Notes: generated from the letters alone by a model not told the origin. DNA of 64,000 nt from Catenulispora pinistramenti (GCF_018274385.1 NZ_JAAFYZ010000017.1:1-64000), one strand, 5' to 3'; positions 54,515 to 63,627 are shown, counted from the stretch's first letter. A program made the numbers and translations.

Positions 54515-56104
54515 TCACCAGGACCGCTCCCCCTGACCGTGGAGCAACTCGGCCGGGACCCCGCGTCCGGCGCACATCTCCAGCAGCAGCCCGGTCTGGC
54601 GGACCTGTTCGGAGTCGGCGTCGTAAACGGAACCGGTCAGATGCCGGAGCCAGGGCTCGAAGCCCATCGCGTAGACATAGACCCGGCGCGCCCCGGTCAG
54701 CCGGGCCAGCGTGTCGGCCATCGCGGCGTCGGAGCCGGCCAGCCGCCGCCTGCGGTCGTTCTCGCGGCTCGGGCGGGCGGCGAGCAGCGGACCGTAAAGC
54801 CAGGACATCGGCGCGCCCACGCACTCCAGCCCGATGAACATCGCGTCGACGCCTTCGAGCAGGTCCGGGATCCGGCGGTGGAGTTCGGGTTCGAGGACGA
54901 CCGTGTCGGTGGCGAACAGGAACCGGCGCCCGCCGATCTCCACCAGCGGCACCATCTTCGACCGGATGGCCAGGTCCGCGTGCTCGCCGAGGAACGGGAT
55001 CGCAGTGACCGTGCAGGCCGCGCCGATCCGGGCGCTCTGGAGGTCGCCGAGGGCCGTCACGGTCTGGAAGCCCAGCGCCCGCAGCATCGCGTCCAGCGCG
55101 GGATCGAGTACGGTCCCGGCCGAACCGCCCGGCACCACCACCACATCGGCGCGGTGCCGCAGCTGGAGCAGCGTCTCGATCGAGACGTGGTCGGCGTGGG
55201 CATGGCTGAGCACGATCGCGTCTATGTGCCGGGGCAGGTCGACAAGCGTGAGGTGCTGATGGCCGTCGTCCCGGTAGCCGAGGATCGGGTCCAGCAGGAC
55301 GCAGTCCTGCGCGGACTCCAGCAGGATCCCGGCATGCCCCAGGTAGCGCATGCGCACACCCGACTCCGGCTTCGGCACCGGTGCCGGCGGTGCATCAGTG
55401 CTATACAACGTGACGAATCGTTCGGCACCCGACCCCGTCAGCCCCAGGCGCTCGGCCAGCGCGGCCGGATCCACCGCCTCCCACCGGGACTGGAACAGCT
55501 CATCGAGTAAGGGCGAGTCGAACGGCAGCGCCACATCGACCCGGTCGTCATCGGTGAGCAGCGGGCTGTTGAAGATGAACGGCTGAGCCGGGTCCGGCGC
55601 GCGCCGCAGCGAGATCCGCTGGAGCTCGCGGCGGTACTGCTCACTGCGATAGAGCAAGGGTTCGAAGAAGCGGTACGACGCTTGCCCGAAGTCGTCGTAG
55701 GTGAGCTCGACCAGTCCCCGCAGGCTCTCCGGCAGGCGCGGATAGAGCGACGGTAACGGTCTGCCGTCGGCCTCGGCCCGCAGCAGGGCCCGCATCTCGC
55801 CGACGTCATCGGCGAAGCGCAGCAGCGGCGCGCACTCCCGCACGGCCTGCTCCTGGAACTCCCGCAGCTTGTCCTCCGGAACCCCCTGGGCATCGAGGAA
55901 GGGCCCTGCGATACGAGAGGGATTCGAGATCGCCTCGTCGTGGAAGGCGGGATCGGCCAGGTAGCTCTCGAGGATCGCGAGCTGCCGGTGCTTCAGGTTG
56001 AAGCCGGCGGTCAGCGGACTGATCAGGTGCGGATAGGCGTACCACCGGTGGACCAGCGGCTGCGGGCTGACGCTGGCGGCCAGGTAGTGTCCGGTGCCGG
56101 TCAT
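54515..56104 (-). CDS. CmlA-type diiron beta-hydroxylase
   Basis: 529 aa, the length of CmlA (532). An N-terminal arm domain (1-250) precedes a metallo-beta-lactamase fold with His301, His303, Asp305 and His306 in LSHAHADH, Glu374 in FLGEHADL and Asp400 in LFATDT. Glu at the position where hydrolases keep His is the mark of CmlA, which uses a diiron site to beta-hydroxylate an aminoacyl-S-PCP. It starts by ATGA overlap with the A-domain gene and probably acts on the amino acid held by one of the two carriers. Confidence 0.85.
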   Translation of the reverse strand: MTGTGHYLAASVSPQPLVHRWYAYPHLISPLTAGFNLKHRQLAILESYLADPAFHDEAISNPSRIAGPFLDAQGVPEDKLREFQEQAVRECAPLLRFADDVGEMRALLRAEADGRPLPSLYPRLPESLRGLVELTYDDFGQASYRFFEPLLYRSEQYRRELQRISLRRAPDPAQPFIFNSPLLTDDDRVDVALPFDSPLLDELFQSRWEAVDPAALAERLGLTGSGAERFVTLYSTDAPPAPVPKPESGVRMRYLGHAGILLESAQDCVLLDPILGYRDDGHQHLTLVDLPRHIDAIVLSHAHADHVSIETLLQLRHRADVVVVPGGSAGTVLDPALDAMLRALGFQTVTALGDLQSARIGAACTVTAIPFLGEHADLAIRSKMVPLVEIGGRRFLFATDTVVLEPELHRRIPDLLEGVDAMFIGLECVGAPMSWLYGPLLAARPSRENDRRRRLAGSDAAMADTLARLTGARRVYVYAMGFEPWLRHLTGSVYDADSEQVRQTGLLLEMCAGRGVPAELLHGQGERSW

Positions 56105-57927
56105 CGTGCAGCCCGCTGCTCGGCCGCCCGCTGCTCGGCCGCCCGCGAATCGGCGGGTCGCTCATTGGGCGCCCGCGATTCGGTCGCCCGCTCATCGGGC
56201 GCGCGCCGGTCAGCCGGCCGGTGCTCGGTTGCCCGGTCGTCGGCCGGTCGCGGATCGCCGTGCGGGTCTGTCATCTGTTCCACCATCCGATCCAGGGCTT
56301 CGCGGTCGGTCTTGCCGTTCGGCAGCCTCGGCAGCGCCGGCACCGGCACGATCAGCCGGGGGACCGCGGCTCTGGGCAGCCGCCTCATCAGGTCGCGGCG
56401 GACCGCGGCCGGGTCGAACAGGCCGTCGGCGCCGGCGACGAAGCCGATCAGCGCACTGATCTCGCCGGTCTCGCCGGGCCCGCTGACCCGCCGGGCCACG
56501 CCGACCGCCGCGGTGCCGGCACCGACCGCCGCGCTCAGCAGATGCTCGATCTCGCCCAGTTCGATGCGGGCACCGGCCAGTTTGACCTGTGTGTCGCGGC
56601 GCGAGAGAAAGGACAAGGCGCCGGAGGCGTCGACCGATACCAGGTCCCCGGTGCGATACATACGGACGCCTGCCACCGTGGCGAACGGCGACGGCTCGAC
56701 GGCCTCGGCGTACCCCAGGGCCACACCGGGCCCGCTGAGCCAGAGCTCGCCGACCAAGCTGTCCGACTCGCGGCCGGGCTGTTCGTCCTCGACCGGTTCG
56801 ACGTGCACTCCGGTGCCGGGGATCGGACGGCCGATCGGCAGCCGCTCGCGCACCGCATCAAGGTTCATACATTCGTGCACGGTCGACCAGACGGTGCACT
56901 CGGTGGGCCCGTACTCGTTGTAGGCGGTGGCGTGCGGGACGACCTTGGCATGCAGGGCCACCAGCGGTGGTGGGAACACCTCGCCCGCGACGATGACTAC
57001 GCGCAGCGTGTCCAGCCGGGTGCCGTCAGACTCCTGTGATTCCGTCTCAAGCAGCAGCCGGTACAGCGACGGGATGATCGCCATGTGGGTCCCGCCGTAC
57101 TGCGAGCAGGCCTGGGCGATCTGCTCGATGTCCATCGGGTTGGCGCTCGGGATCACGATGTGGCCGCCGGCGGCCAGCGGCCAGTAGATGCCGGCGACCG
57201 AGCTGTCGAAGGAGATCGAGGAACACAGCAGGTACGTCGGCGGCAGCGGCGGGTAGTAGTCGATCCGGGCCTGCGTGGAGTAGCCCAGCGAGCCGCGGGA
57301 CACGACCACGCCCTTGGGCCGTCCGCTCGATCCGCTGGTGTAGAGCGTGTAGGCCGGGCTGCCCGGTGCCACCGGCTCCGGGGTGAACCCGGACAGTTCC
57401 TTGGGATCACTCGGGTCCGCCGGTTCTCCGTCCGGCGCGGTCGCGGCCTCCACGACGTGCGCGAAGCCGTCGAGGCCGACGCTCGTCCCGGCGGCCGACT
57501 CCACGACGACCGCGGCTGCCGCGCTCGCTTGGATCAGGGCCATCCGGCGGCGCACCGGCAACGCGGTGTCGACCGGGATGTACTGGGCACCGGTGGCCAG
57601 GACGCCGAGCATGGCGGGCACCGCCCACCGGTTGAGAGGCAGGTGCAGCACAACGGCGTCGCCGGGCCCGATCCCCGCCGCCCGCAGCCGCCGTGCGATC
57701 CGAGCGGTGTGCACGGCGAGCAGCCGATAGTCGAGCGTCCCGGTCCAGTCCGTCACCGCCGGCCGGGTCCCGTCTTCGGCGGCTGTGCGCAGCACCGCGG
57801 CGAGCGGGTCCGCGACGTCTGTCGGTCCGGGCGTGACGTGTTCGTAGGAGAAGCGCGGATGGGCAGCCGCCTCATCTTCGGACTCTGTTATCCGAAGGGC
57901 CCCGTCCGGACCCTCGTCGTCGCTCAT
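56101..57927 (-). CDS. stand-alone NRPS adenylation domain with repeat tail
   Basis: 608 aa. A3 LYTSGSSGRPKGVVVSRG, A4 FDSSVAGIYW, A5 NEYGPTECTVWS, A7 YRTGDLV, A8 LSRRDTQVKLAGARIELGEI, A10 LPNGKTDREAL. Hand-read code D-S-A-A-I-A-E-V-W-K, unlike known ones. No carrier domain is attached. Instead a tail of about 50 residues (RPADDRATEHRPADRR, APDERATESRAPNERPAD, RAAEQRAAEQRAAR) is coded by tandem repeats and may dock to partners. It overlaps the PCP-TE gene, the probable acceptor of its aminoacyl group. Confidence 0.88.
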   Translation of the reverse strand: MSDDEGPDGALRITESEDEAAAHPRFSYEHVTPGPTDVADPLAAVLRTAAEDGTRPAVTDWTGTLDYRLLAVHTARIARRLRAAGIGPGDAVVLHLPLNRWAVPAMLGVLATGAQYIPVDTALPVRRRMALIQASAAAAVVVESAAGTSVGLDGFAHVVEAATAPDGEPADPSDPKELSGFTPEPVAPGSPAYTLYTSGSSGRPKGVVVSRGSLGYSTQARIDYYPPLPPTYLLCSSISFDSSVAGIYWPLAAGGHIVIPSANPMDIEQIAQACSQYGGTHMAIIPSLYRLLLETESQESDGTRLDTLRVVIVAGEVFPPPLVALHAKVVPHATAYNEYGPTECTVWSTVHECMNLDAVRERLPIGRPIPGTGVHVEPVEDEQPGRESDSLVGELWLSGPGVALGYAEAVEPSPFATVAGVRMYRTGDLVSVDASGALSFLSRRDTQVKLAGARIELGEIEHLLSAAVGAGTAAVGVARRVSGPGETGEISALIGFVAGADGLFDPAAVRRDLMRRLPRAAVPRLIVPVPALPRLPNGKTDREALDRMVEQMTDPHGDPRPADDRATEHRPADRRAPDERATESRAPNERPADSRAAEQRAAEQRAAR

Positions 57928-59054
57928 CGTCCGGCGTCCGGCAGCCAGTCGCCGACGACGGCGGCGACGTGCGCGACCGCCGGCTCCCGCAGCATGGAGT
58001 AGTGGTCACCGTCGACGAAGCGTACGGTCGCGGGCCGCTCGGACAGCTCGGACCAGCAGGCGGCGGCCTGGGCCCGTACCTGATCCTCCGGGCCCCCTGC
58101 GTAGATGAGCGCCAGTTGTTCCACCGGATCAACGGGCTTGTAGCGTCCCAGGGCTCGAACATGCGCGCGATACATGGCGAAGCGCTCCCGGAAGTAGCCC
58201 AGGTCGGATTCCATCGGGATCAGTCCCCGGACTGCCGCCTCCTGGAGCACCCGCTCCAGCCCCGCTGAGTAGGGCAGTTCGGCCGCCAAGGCTTCCGAGT
58301 CCGTCGAGTCCGTCGAGTCCGCCGGGTCCGCGCGGTGGATCCGGATCAGCTCGTCGGTGTACATCGCCACGATCTCCGCCTCGGTGTAGTCCGGCAGCTG
58401 GTCGCCGAGGAAGCTGTCCAGCAGCGCGAGCAGTTCCACCTTCTCCCCGGCCGCCTGGAGCCGACTCGCGACCTCGAACGCCGTCGCGCCGCCCATGGAC
58501 CAGCCGATCAACGCGTACGGACCGTGGGGCACCAGCCGCTGGATCTGCCGCACGTGGTGCTCGGCCAGGGTCTCCACCGCCTGCTCATCCTCGCCGGGCC
58601 GCAGCGGCGGGGCTTGCAGCCCGACGCAGCGGCGGTCGGCCCGCAGGGCTCGGGCCAGCGGGAAAAGCGGGGTGACGTCCCCACCCGCACCCGAGATGAA
58701 GAAGACGGAAGGCGTGCCCTCGGCCTCGCGCAGCAACACGCTGTCGGACAGGTCCGGCGTGGCCTCGGCCCGGTGCAGCAGGGTCCGTACATAGGCGACG
58801 TCGACCGGCTGATCCTCCTCGACCGTCTGCTCGAACAGCCAGGCCAGCGGGATCGTCACGCCGAGGGTCTTCTTGATCCGGGCGAGCAGCTGCACGGCCA
58901 GCAACGAGTGTCCGCCCAGATCGAAGAAGCACTCGTCGATCCCGATCGGCGCCGTCTGGAGCAGTTCCTCGTACAGGCGCAACAGCTCGACCTCGATGCG
59001 GTCGCGCGGGGCGGCGGTCGGCCGCTGCCGATGATCGGACGCGGACGCGGTCAT
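57924..59054 (-). CDS. PCP-thioesterase didomain protein
   Basis: 376 aa. A carrier domain (about 18-85) with phosphopantetheine Ser50 in FFDLGGHSLLAVQLL, then a type I thioesterase (about 110-376) with Ser186 in LIGWSMGGATAFEVA, Asp in LLALLDSF and His in VDGDHYSML. It is split from its A domain, which is encoded just downstream. The thioesterase probably releases the finished product by hydrolysis or cyclisation. Confidence 0.92.
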   Translation of the reverse strand: MTASASDHRQRPTAAPRDRIEVELLRLYEELLQTAPIGIDECFFDLGGHSLLAVQLLARIKKTLGVTIPLAWLFEQTVEEDQPVDVAYVRTLLHRAEATPDLSDSVLLREAEGTPSVFFISGAGGDVTPLFPLARALRADRRCVGLQAPPLRPGEDEQAVETLAEHHVRQIQRLVPHGPYALIGWSMGGATAFEVASRLQAAGEKVELLALLDSFLGDQLPDYTEAEIVAMYTDELIRIHRADPADSTDSTDSEALAAELPYSAGLERVLQEAAVRGLIPMESDLGYFRERFAMYRAHVRALGRYKPVDPVEQLALIYAGGPEDQVRAQAAACWSELSERPATVRFVDGDHYSMLREPAVAHVAAVVGDWLPDAGR

Positions 59055-59072
59055 GCGCGGTGCTCCTTCCGT

Positions 59073-60938
59073 TCAGCCTTCGACGTGGATGGCCTTGCCG
59101 AGGCGTTCGGCGGCGAGTAGATAGAGGTCGGCTACTTCCTTCCCGGTGATCTTCGAATACTGATGCGCCGTCTCGAAGGCCTGGTGCCGGATCAGCCTGC
59201 TGCGGTAGTCCGGCATCGGCCCGCCGGACTTCAGCATCCGCAGCCACTGCCGGGTCCCCGGATACGGGCTGTTGATGTTGAGTGAGACGCAGCCTTCCGG
59301 TATGCAGCCGTCCTTGTGCAGTTCGGCGACCAGATCCATGGTCTGGACCCGCTCCTCCCAGGTCTCGCCGAGGCCGAACTGGAGCGAGGTGCCGATCCGG
59401 ACGCCCGCCTCGCGGCACCAGTGCGCGACCTGGCGGAGCCGGTCGGCCCAGTCGGTCGCCCCGGTCAGCACGCGCAGCTGCTGTACCTTCTGGACGCTCG
59501 TCTCCTGCGGCGCGGCGGATTCGAGCCCGAAATAGATGTAGCTGCAACCGTTGGCGGCCATCCGGTGCAGCATGGTCTCGTCGATGTCGTTGATCGTGGT
59601 CTGACAGCCCCACTCGATGCCGGTGTCCGGATCGCGCTTCTCCAACAGGTCCAGGAACCCGGTCAGCCAGCGGGGGTTCTGCGTGAAGGTGCTGTCGTCG
59701 AAGAACACCGCCTCGAACCCCTGCTCCTGGCGCAGCTCGATCTCCTTGACGACGTGCTCCGGGCTCCGCTGGCGAATCTTGGGCTGGCCGTAGAGGAAGG
59801 CGTCCGCCGACTCGTGGCAGAACTCGCAGGCGTACTTGCAGCCCAGGCAGGCGAGGATCTGCGCGGTGTTCCGGTTGCCGAAGACGGAGAACCGGTTCTC
59901 GTGGCTCAGCCGCGTGACGTCGATGAACGGCAGGGTGTCGCCGTCGATGGGCAGACCGCTGAACGGGAACCCCTCGACGCGGCCGGTTTCCGGATCGAAC
60001 AGATGCAGGTCGCCGGTGCCCTGCAGGGCGGCGAACCGGTCCCGGCTGGCGAGCAGCCGGGCCTTGAGTGCGGTGGCGCCCGCGGGTTGGCACTCCGAGA
60101 CGATCTTGAGGACTTCCAGGAGCGCGTACTGCCCGTCGCCGGCGATCACGAGATCGACGCAGGCCCGGTCGGTGTCCGCGGCCAGGGTCTGAAGGGCGGC
60201 CAGCCGGTCCTCCTCCTCGGTGGTGAGCCCGAACAAGCCGAGGCCGTTGGCCCGTCTGCCGACCATCGCCCGCACCCGGTCCGAGGCCCGGTGGTAGATC
60301 TGCGGATTCACCGCGTCCTCGTGTTGGCCGCCGAGGATGACCAGGGCCTGCGGCAGCACGGCCTTCACCAGCCGCGCGATGCGCAGCGCGTAGAAGTGGC
60401 CCTCTGATAGGTTGCTGATACCGACGACCACCGGACGTCGCTCCGTCAGGCAGCGGATCACGTCGGCCTCGAAGTCCGGGTTGTAGCTGGGCGGGTTCAT
60501 GGTGGCCACGACGTCCGGGACCCGGGGGCCGGGGAACTCGTCGATCCGGAGCATCCGGTCCAGTACCGCGGTGGCGTGTAGGAGCGGAGTCGGGAGCCCC
60601 GGGAATGAGCCGGTCGCACCGTCCTCGATGTGCGGGGCGCTGATGAACAGCACCGGGAAGTACTTCAAGCGGTGGCGCGTGGCGAGCACGTCCGCGCTGT
60701 CGGCCGCGGGGCGGTCCGCCGCCGGCCATTCGGACAGCCAGGCCTGGAGCTCCTGTTCGACCGCCCATTCGCGCCGCAGCGCCGCCTCGGACACGACCCG
60801 CGGGTCCTGTCCGTCGCCGGGGATGAAGCGCCAGTCCCGTTCGTGCTGGTAGAGCACGCTTTCCACGTGTTCCTCGCGTTCCAGTTGGGCCTTGCGCGCG
60901 AACGCGGCCGGGATCGCGGTGGGCTGGCTGTTCACCAT
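59073..60938 (-). CDS. B12-binding-type radical SAM enzyme 2
   Basis: 621 aa. An N-terminal leader (1-95), a cobalamin-binding-like Rossmann part (about 95-270: VVVGISNLSEGHFYALRIAR, LVILGGQHEDAV) interrupted by an insert, and a radical SAM barrel with cluster cysteines 367, 371 and 374 in CKYACEFC, plus GLESAAPQETSVQ and FGLGETWEER. It is longer than common B12-radical SAM proteins. It could methylate or rearrange an unactivated carbon of the precursor. It overlaps the upstream hydrolase gene by 7 bases. Confidence 0.82.
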   Translation of the reverse strand: MVNSQPTAIPAAFARKAQLEREEHVESVLYQHERDWRFIPGDGQDPRVVSEAALRREWAVEQELQAWLSEWPAADRPAADSADVLATRHRLKYFPVLFISAPHIEDGATGSFPGLPTPLLHATAVLDRMLRIDEFPGPRVPDVVATMNPPSYNPDFEADVIRCLTERRPVVVGISNLSEGHFYALRIARLVKAVLPQALVILGGQHEDAVNPQIYHRASDRVRAMVGRRANGLGLFGLTTEEEDRLAALQTLAADTDRACVDLVIAGDGQYALLEVLKIVSECQPAGATALKARLLASRDRFAALQGTGDLHLFDPETGRVEGFPFSGLPIDGDTLPFIDVTRLSHENRFSVFGNRNTAQILACLGCKYACEFCHESADAFLYGQPKIRQRSPEHVVKEIELRQEQGFEAVFFDDSTFTQNPRWLTGFLDLLEKRDPDTGIEWGCQTTINDIDETMLHRMAANGCSYIYFGLESAAPQETSVQKVQQLRVLTGATDWADRLRQVAHWCREAGVRIGTSLQFGLGETWEERVQTMDLVAELHKDGCIPEGCVSLNINSPYPGTRQWLRMLKSGGPMPDYRSRLIRHQAFETAHQYSKITGKEVADLYLLAAERLGKAIHVEG

Positions 60939-61789
60939 GGCCGCCCTCCGATGATCTCGGACACCCGGGCCGCGGCGTCGGCCAGCAGCCGCCCCGCTTC
61001 CGAAGGGAGCCGGACGACGTGACCCGCACCGTGTGGCGGACCGGTGTCATGGTGCGAAGACAGGATGACCGTGGCTTCGGCGAACTCCGCAGCCGCCGAC
61101 GCTCGGGAGCAGGCGACCAGATAAGCGAGGTAGTTCGCGAATCGATCGGCTAACTGCTGCTCTAAGGCTGTGGAGACCCGCAACCGCGAGCATGCCCCGT
61201 GGATGATTGTTCGAAAGGCCTCTTCCAGGCGTACCGCCGGGGGCACGAGATCATCCCCGGTCGCCGTGGCGGCGTCGGCGGTCAGCGTGCCGACTGCGTG
61301 CTGCTGTTGTTGCTCGTCGTCGGTGATCTGCCCGGCGAAGGACTCCAACGCCTTGCCGAACTCCCGCGCCAGCACGTTGCCGTCGACCGGTGCCGGGTCG
61401 AAGACGATCACCTGCGGCTGGCCGAGGCCGGCCCGCCGGATCCCGGCGGCCAGCGTCACGGCCAGCGGTGCTCCGGCACAGACCCCCAGCACGGCCACGA
61501 TGCGGTCCGGGCTTCCAACGAGCTCTTCGAGCCACGGCCGCGTATAGATCTCAGGGTCGCAGTCTTTGAGGTAGTCGCCGGTCGCGGGCGGCGGGACGCT
61601 TTCCCAGACTCGATGCCCGTCCAGGGCCGAGGCCAGATCCGAGAGCGACGCCTCGCCGTGCCCGGCCTCGAAATCGATCCCCAGGACGAGGTCGGATCCC
61701 GAGGCGGTCAACCGCCGCCAGTGTCGCGCGTCTGCCGTCGTGGGAGTCGTGGGAGTCGCGGGAGCCGTGGGAGTCATGGGATCAGACAT
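60932..61789 (-). CDS. alpha/beta-hydrolase-like protein with Cys nucleophile
   Basis: 285 aa from ATG 61789 (8-base overlap with the upstream radical SAM stop). The front TPTAPATPTTPTTAD is repeat-coded. The fold is inferred from VLGIDFEAGHGE, IVAVLGVCAGAPLAVTLAAG and VIVFDPAPVDGN. The nucleophile elbow reads GVCAG with Cys104 instead of Ser. The rest of the triad is uncertain; late candidates are HHDTGPPHGAGHV. A thioesterase or acyltransferase role in the cluster is likely. Cys nucleophiles are known in some NRPS thioesterases, including beta-lactone formers. Confidence 0.62.
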   Translation of the reverse strand: MSDPMTPTAPATPTTPTTADARHWRRLTASGSDLVLGIDFEAGHGEASLSDLASALDGHRVWESVPPPATGDYLKDCDPEIYTRPWLEELVGSPDRIVAVLGVCAGAPLAVTLAAGIRRAGLGQPQVIVFDPAPVDGNVLAREFGKALESFAGQITDDEQQQQHAVGTLTADAATATGDDLVPPAVRLEEAFRTIIHGACSRLRVSTALEQQLADRFANYLAYLVACSRASAAAEFAEATVILSSHHDTGPPHGAGHVVRLPSEAGRLLADAAARVSEIIGGRPW

Positions 61790-63257
61790 GGGCGTCCGCC
61801 CAGAAGGACCCGTAGCGTTCGTCGGCCCCGACGCCGACCAGCGAACCGAAATACGGGCGCTTGCCCATCGCCTCGGCCAGCATGCCGAGTCCGTCGAGGA
61901 AGACCTCGTACACCTGGTCCGGGGAGGCCAGCGCGGTGCGGTACACCGGCGGAAGCTCCTCATGGTAGAGCGCGAAGTCCTCGTGCAGGAGCTCCATGCC
62001 GAAGCGCTCCGGATGCTGGAACATCGCGCTGCCGGGGTACGGCACGAGCCCGAACAGGTACGAGGCCTGGAGCAGATCGCGATCGATGAGATCGCAGATC
62101 CATTCGATGGACCCGCGCATCTGGTCCGGGGTCTGGTCGGGGAAGCCGTTGACGGCGAACGCGCAGGCGGCCAGTCCCGCGTCCCGCACCCGCAGTAGCG
62201 TCTCCTCGACGCTGCCCAGCTTCATGTGGTGCTTGTGCACGTTCTGGCTGTCCTGCGCGCCGGTCTCCAGCCCGATCTCCACCCACCGGCAGCCGCTGTC
62301 GTGCAGCTTCTTCAGGACCCGGTCGTCTCCCAGACAGTTGAGACGGGTCTGGCAGTCGTAGGCGATACCGCCCTCGTCTTCCAAGGCTGTGAGCAGTTCG
62401 AGGGTCCGCTCCGGATGGAGCGTGAAGGTCTCGTCTCCCCAGTAAATGTTGTGGTGTTCTCCATAGCGCTCGCGATAGGCCCGGATCTCATTTATCACCC
62501 GGTCGATGGAGAAGTATTCGGGTTTCTGGCCGATGGTCTGAATGGTGCAGAACGTGCATTTATACGGACATCCGAGGGCATAGACCTGACGCAGATAACG
62601 GATGTCCTGACCGGCATCGGGCGGAAACAGGTCGACCTTCGGCGGTGGGATATCCGCTGCCGACAGGTCCGGATACCGCAAGCCGCTGCGCGCGATCCTG
62701 CCGTCCGGCAGCCGGTGCACGAGATTGCCGACGCCGTCCACGCCGCGTCCCTGCGCGAGGGCGTCGATCAGGGCCGGCAGCGCGGTCTCGCCGCGCTCCA
62801 CGACCACGAAATCAACACTGGGGTGCCGGGCGACCCGGTCGGCGAGCGGGGTGGCCACCACTCCGCCGAAGATCACCTTGGCCTGCGGCCGGAGCTGCTT
62901 GACCGCGTCAGCTATCTGATAGGCGAAGTGGAGGTTGACCGTCATCGGGGAGAAGAGATAGGCGTCGGCGGGGTGGGCGCCGACCATGGCCCGGACCACC
63001 GCCTCGTCCAGTTTGCCGCCGCTGTCGACGGCACCCGGCGCGGTGTAGAGATCGACGACGTCCAGATCGGTGTGGCCGTGCCAGACCAGCACCCCTCCCA
63101 GCCAGTGCATCCAGTGCGGCAACTCCCACATGGCGTGCCGCATGTGCCGCAGGCCGGGGTGCGTCGAGTGGTACTGGATGTCGAAGTTCCGCCAGAACTG
63201 CCGGCGCTGCGGCACCGGCACGGTCGACATCGGCGTGTGGACGAAGGCGATACGCAT
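61782..63257 (-). CDS. B12-binding-type radical SAM enzyme 1
   Basis: 491 aa from ATG 63257 (GAGGAG 5 bases before). Cobalamin-binding-like domain (1-190: RIAFVHTPMSTVP, YLFSPMTVNLHFAYQIADAV, AKVIFGGVVATPLADRVARH, ERGETALPALIDALAQG). Radical SAM barrel with Cys230, Cys234 and Cys237 in ALGCPYKCTFC, YWGDETFTLHPERTLELL, WVEIGLETGAQ and GFPDQTPDQM. It is first in the cluster operon. The same overall plan as the second radical SAM suggests two distinct radical steps, such as C-methylations. Confidence 0.87.
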   Translation of the reverse strand: MRIAFVHTPMSTVPVPQRRQFWRNFDIQYHSTHPGLRHMRHAMWELPHWMHWLGGVLVWHGHTDLDVVDLYTAPGAVDSGGKLDEAVVRAMVGAHPADAYLFSPMTVNLHFAYQIADAVKQLRPQAKVIFGGVVATPLADRVARHPSVDFVVVERGETALPALIDALAQGRGVDGVGNLVHRLPDGRIARSGLRYPDLSAADIPPPKVDLFPPDAGQDIRYLRQVYALGCPYKCTFCTIQTIGQKPEYFSIDRVINEIRAYRERYGEHHNIYWGDETFTLHPERTLELLTALEDEGGIAYDCQTRLNCLGDDRVLKKLHDSGCRWVEIGLETGAQDSQNVHKHHMKLGSVEETLLRVRDAGLAACAFAVNGFPDQTPDQMRGSIEWICDLIDRDLLQASYLFGLVPYPGSAMFQHPERFGMELLHEDFALYHEELPPVYRTALASPDQVYEVFLDGLGMLAEAMGKRPYFGSLVGVGADERYGSFWADAHV

Positions 63258-63627
63258 TCTGGCTCCTCGGGCGTCCCGCATCAGGTGTTCGACGCGTCAG
63301 GCCGCGCTGCGGGACCCCGGCGCGGGCGGATGTGGGCCGGCACCGGTGCTCCCGGCCGCCGACGTTTCCCAGAGCACGTGTTCGGTAGGGGTCGGGTGAG
63401 TAGGTGGTTGACATCGGGCGGATGGAGGACCGCCTGCCCGACCGGCTCCGGCTCGGTCCGGATCGCGCCGCCGCGGCTTGCGGGCGGCCCGCGTCGGCCC
63501 GTAAGGGCCCTGACGGCAGCGAGCGTCGAACATATCGAGTATCAGTCCACGAATAAACTTCGCGCAAGGCCTTGACGGATCCGAACCCCTCGGTTTGAAT
63601 CCTCACCATTGGCTACGGGGAGGACTA
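63258..63627. other. divergent promoter region of the cluster
   Basis: 370 bases between the radical SAM 1 start and the MFS start, without a recognisable gene. TTGACA at 63408-63413 could be a plus-strand -35, but no matching -10 is evident. TCGA-ACATA-TCGA near 63526-63538 is a small palindrome. Promoters for both directions must lie here. Confidence 0.5.

Noticed and set aside
50017-63257. Chloramphenicol cluster
   Set aside because: CmlA- and CmlS-like proteins are present, but the aminodeoxychorismate genes, reductase-ended NRPS and arylamine oxygenase are absent and radical SAM enzymes are present instead.
63258-63627. Cobalamin riboswitch before the B12-type radical SAM gene
   Set aside because: No B12-box-like conserved sequence (GCCACTG) or suitable fold could be found by eye on either strand.
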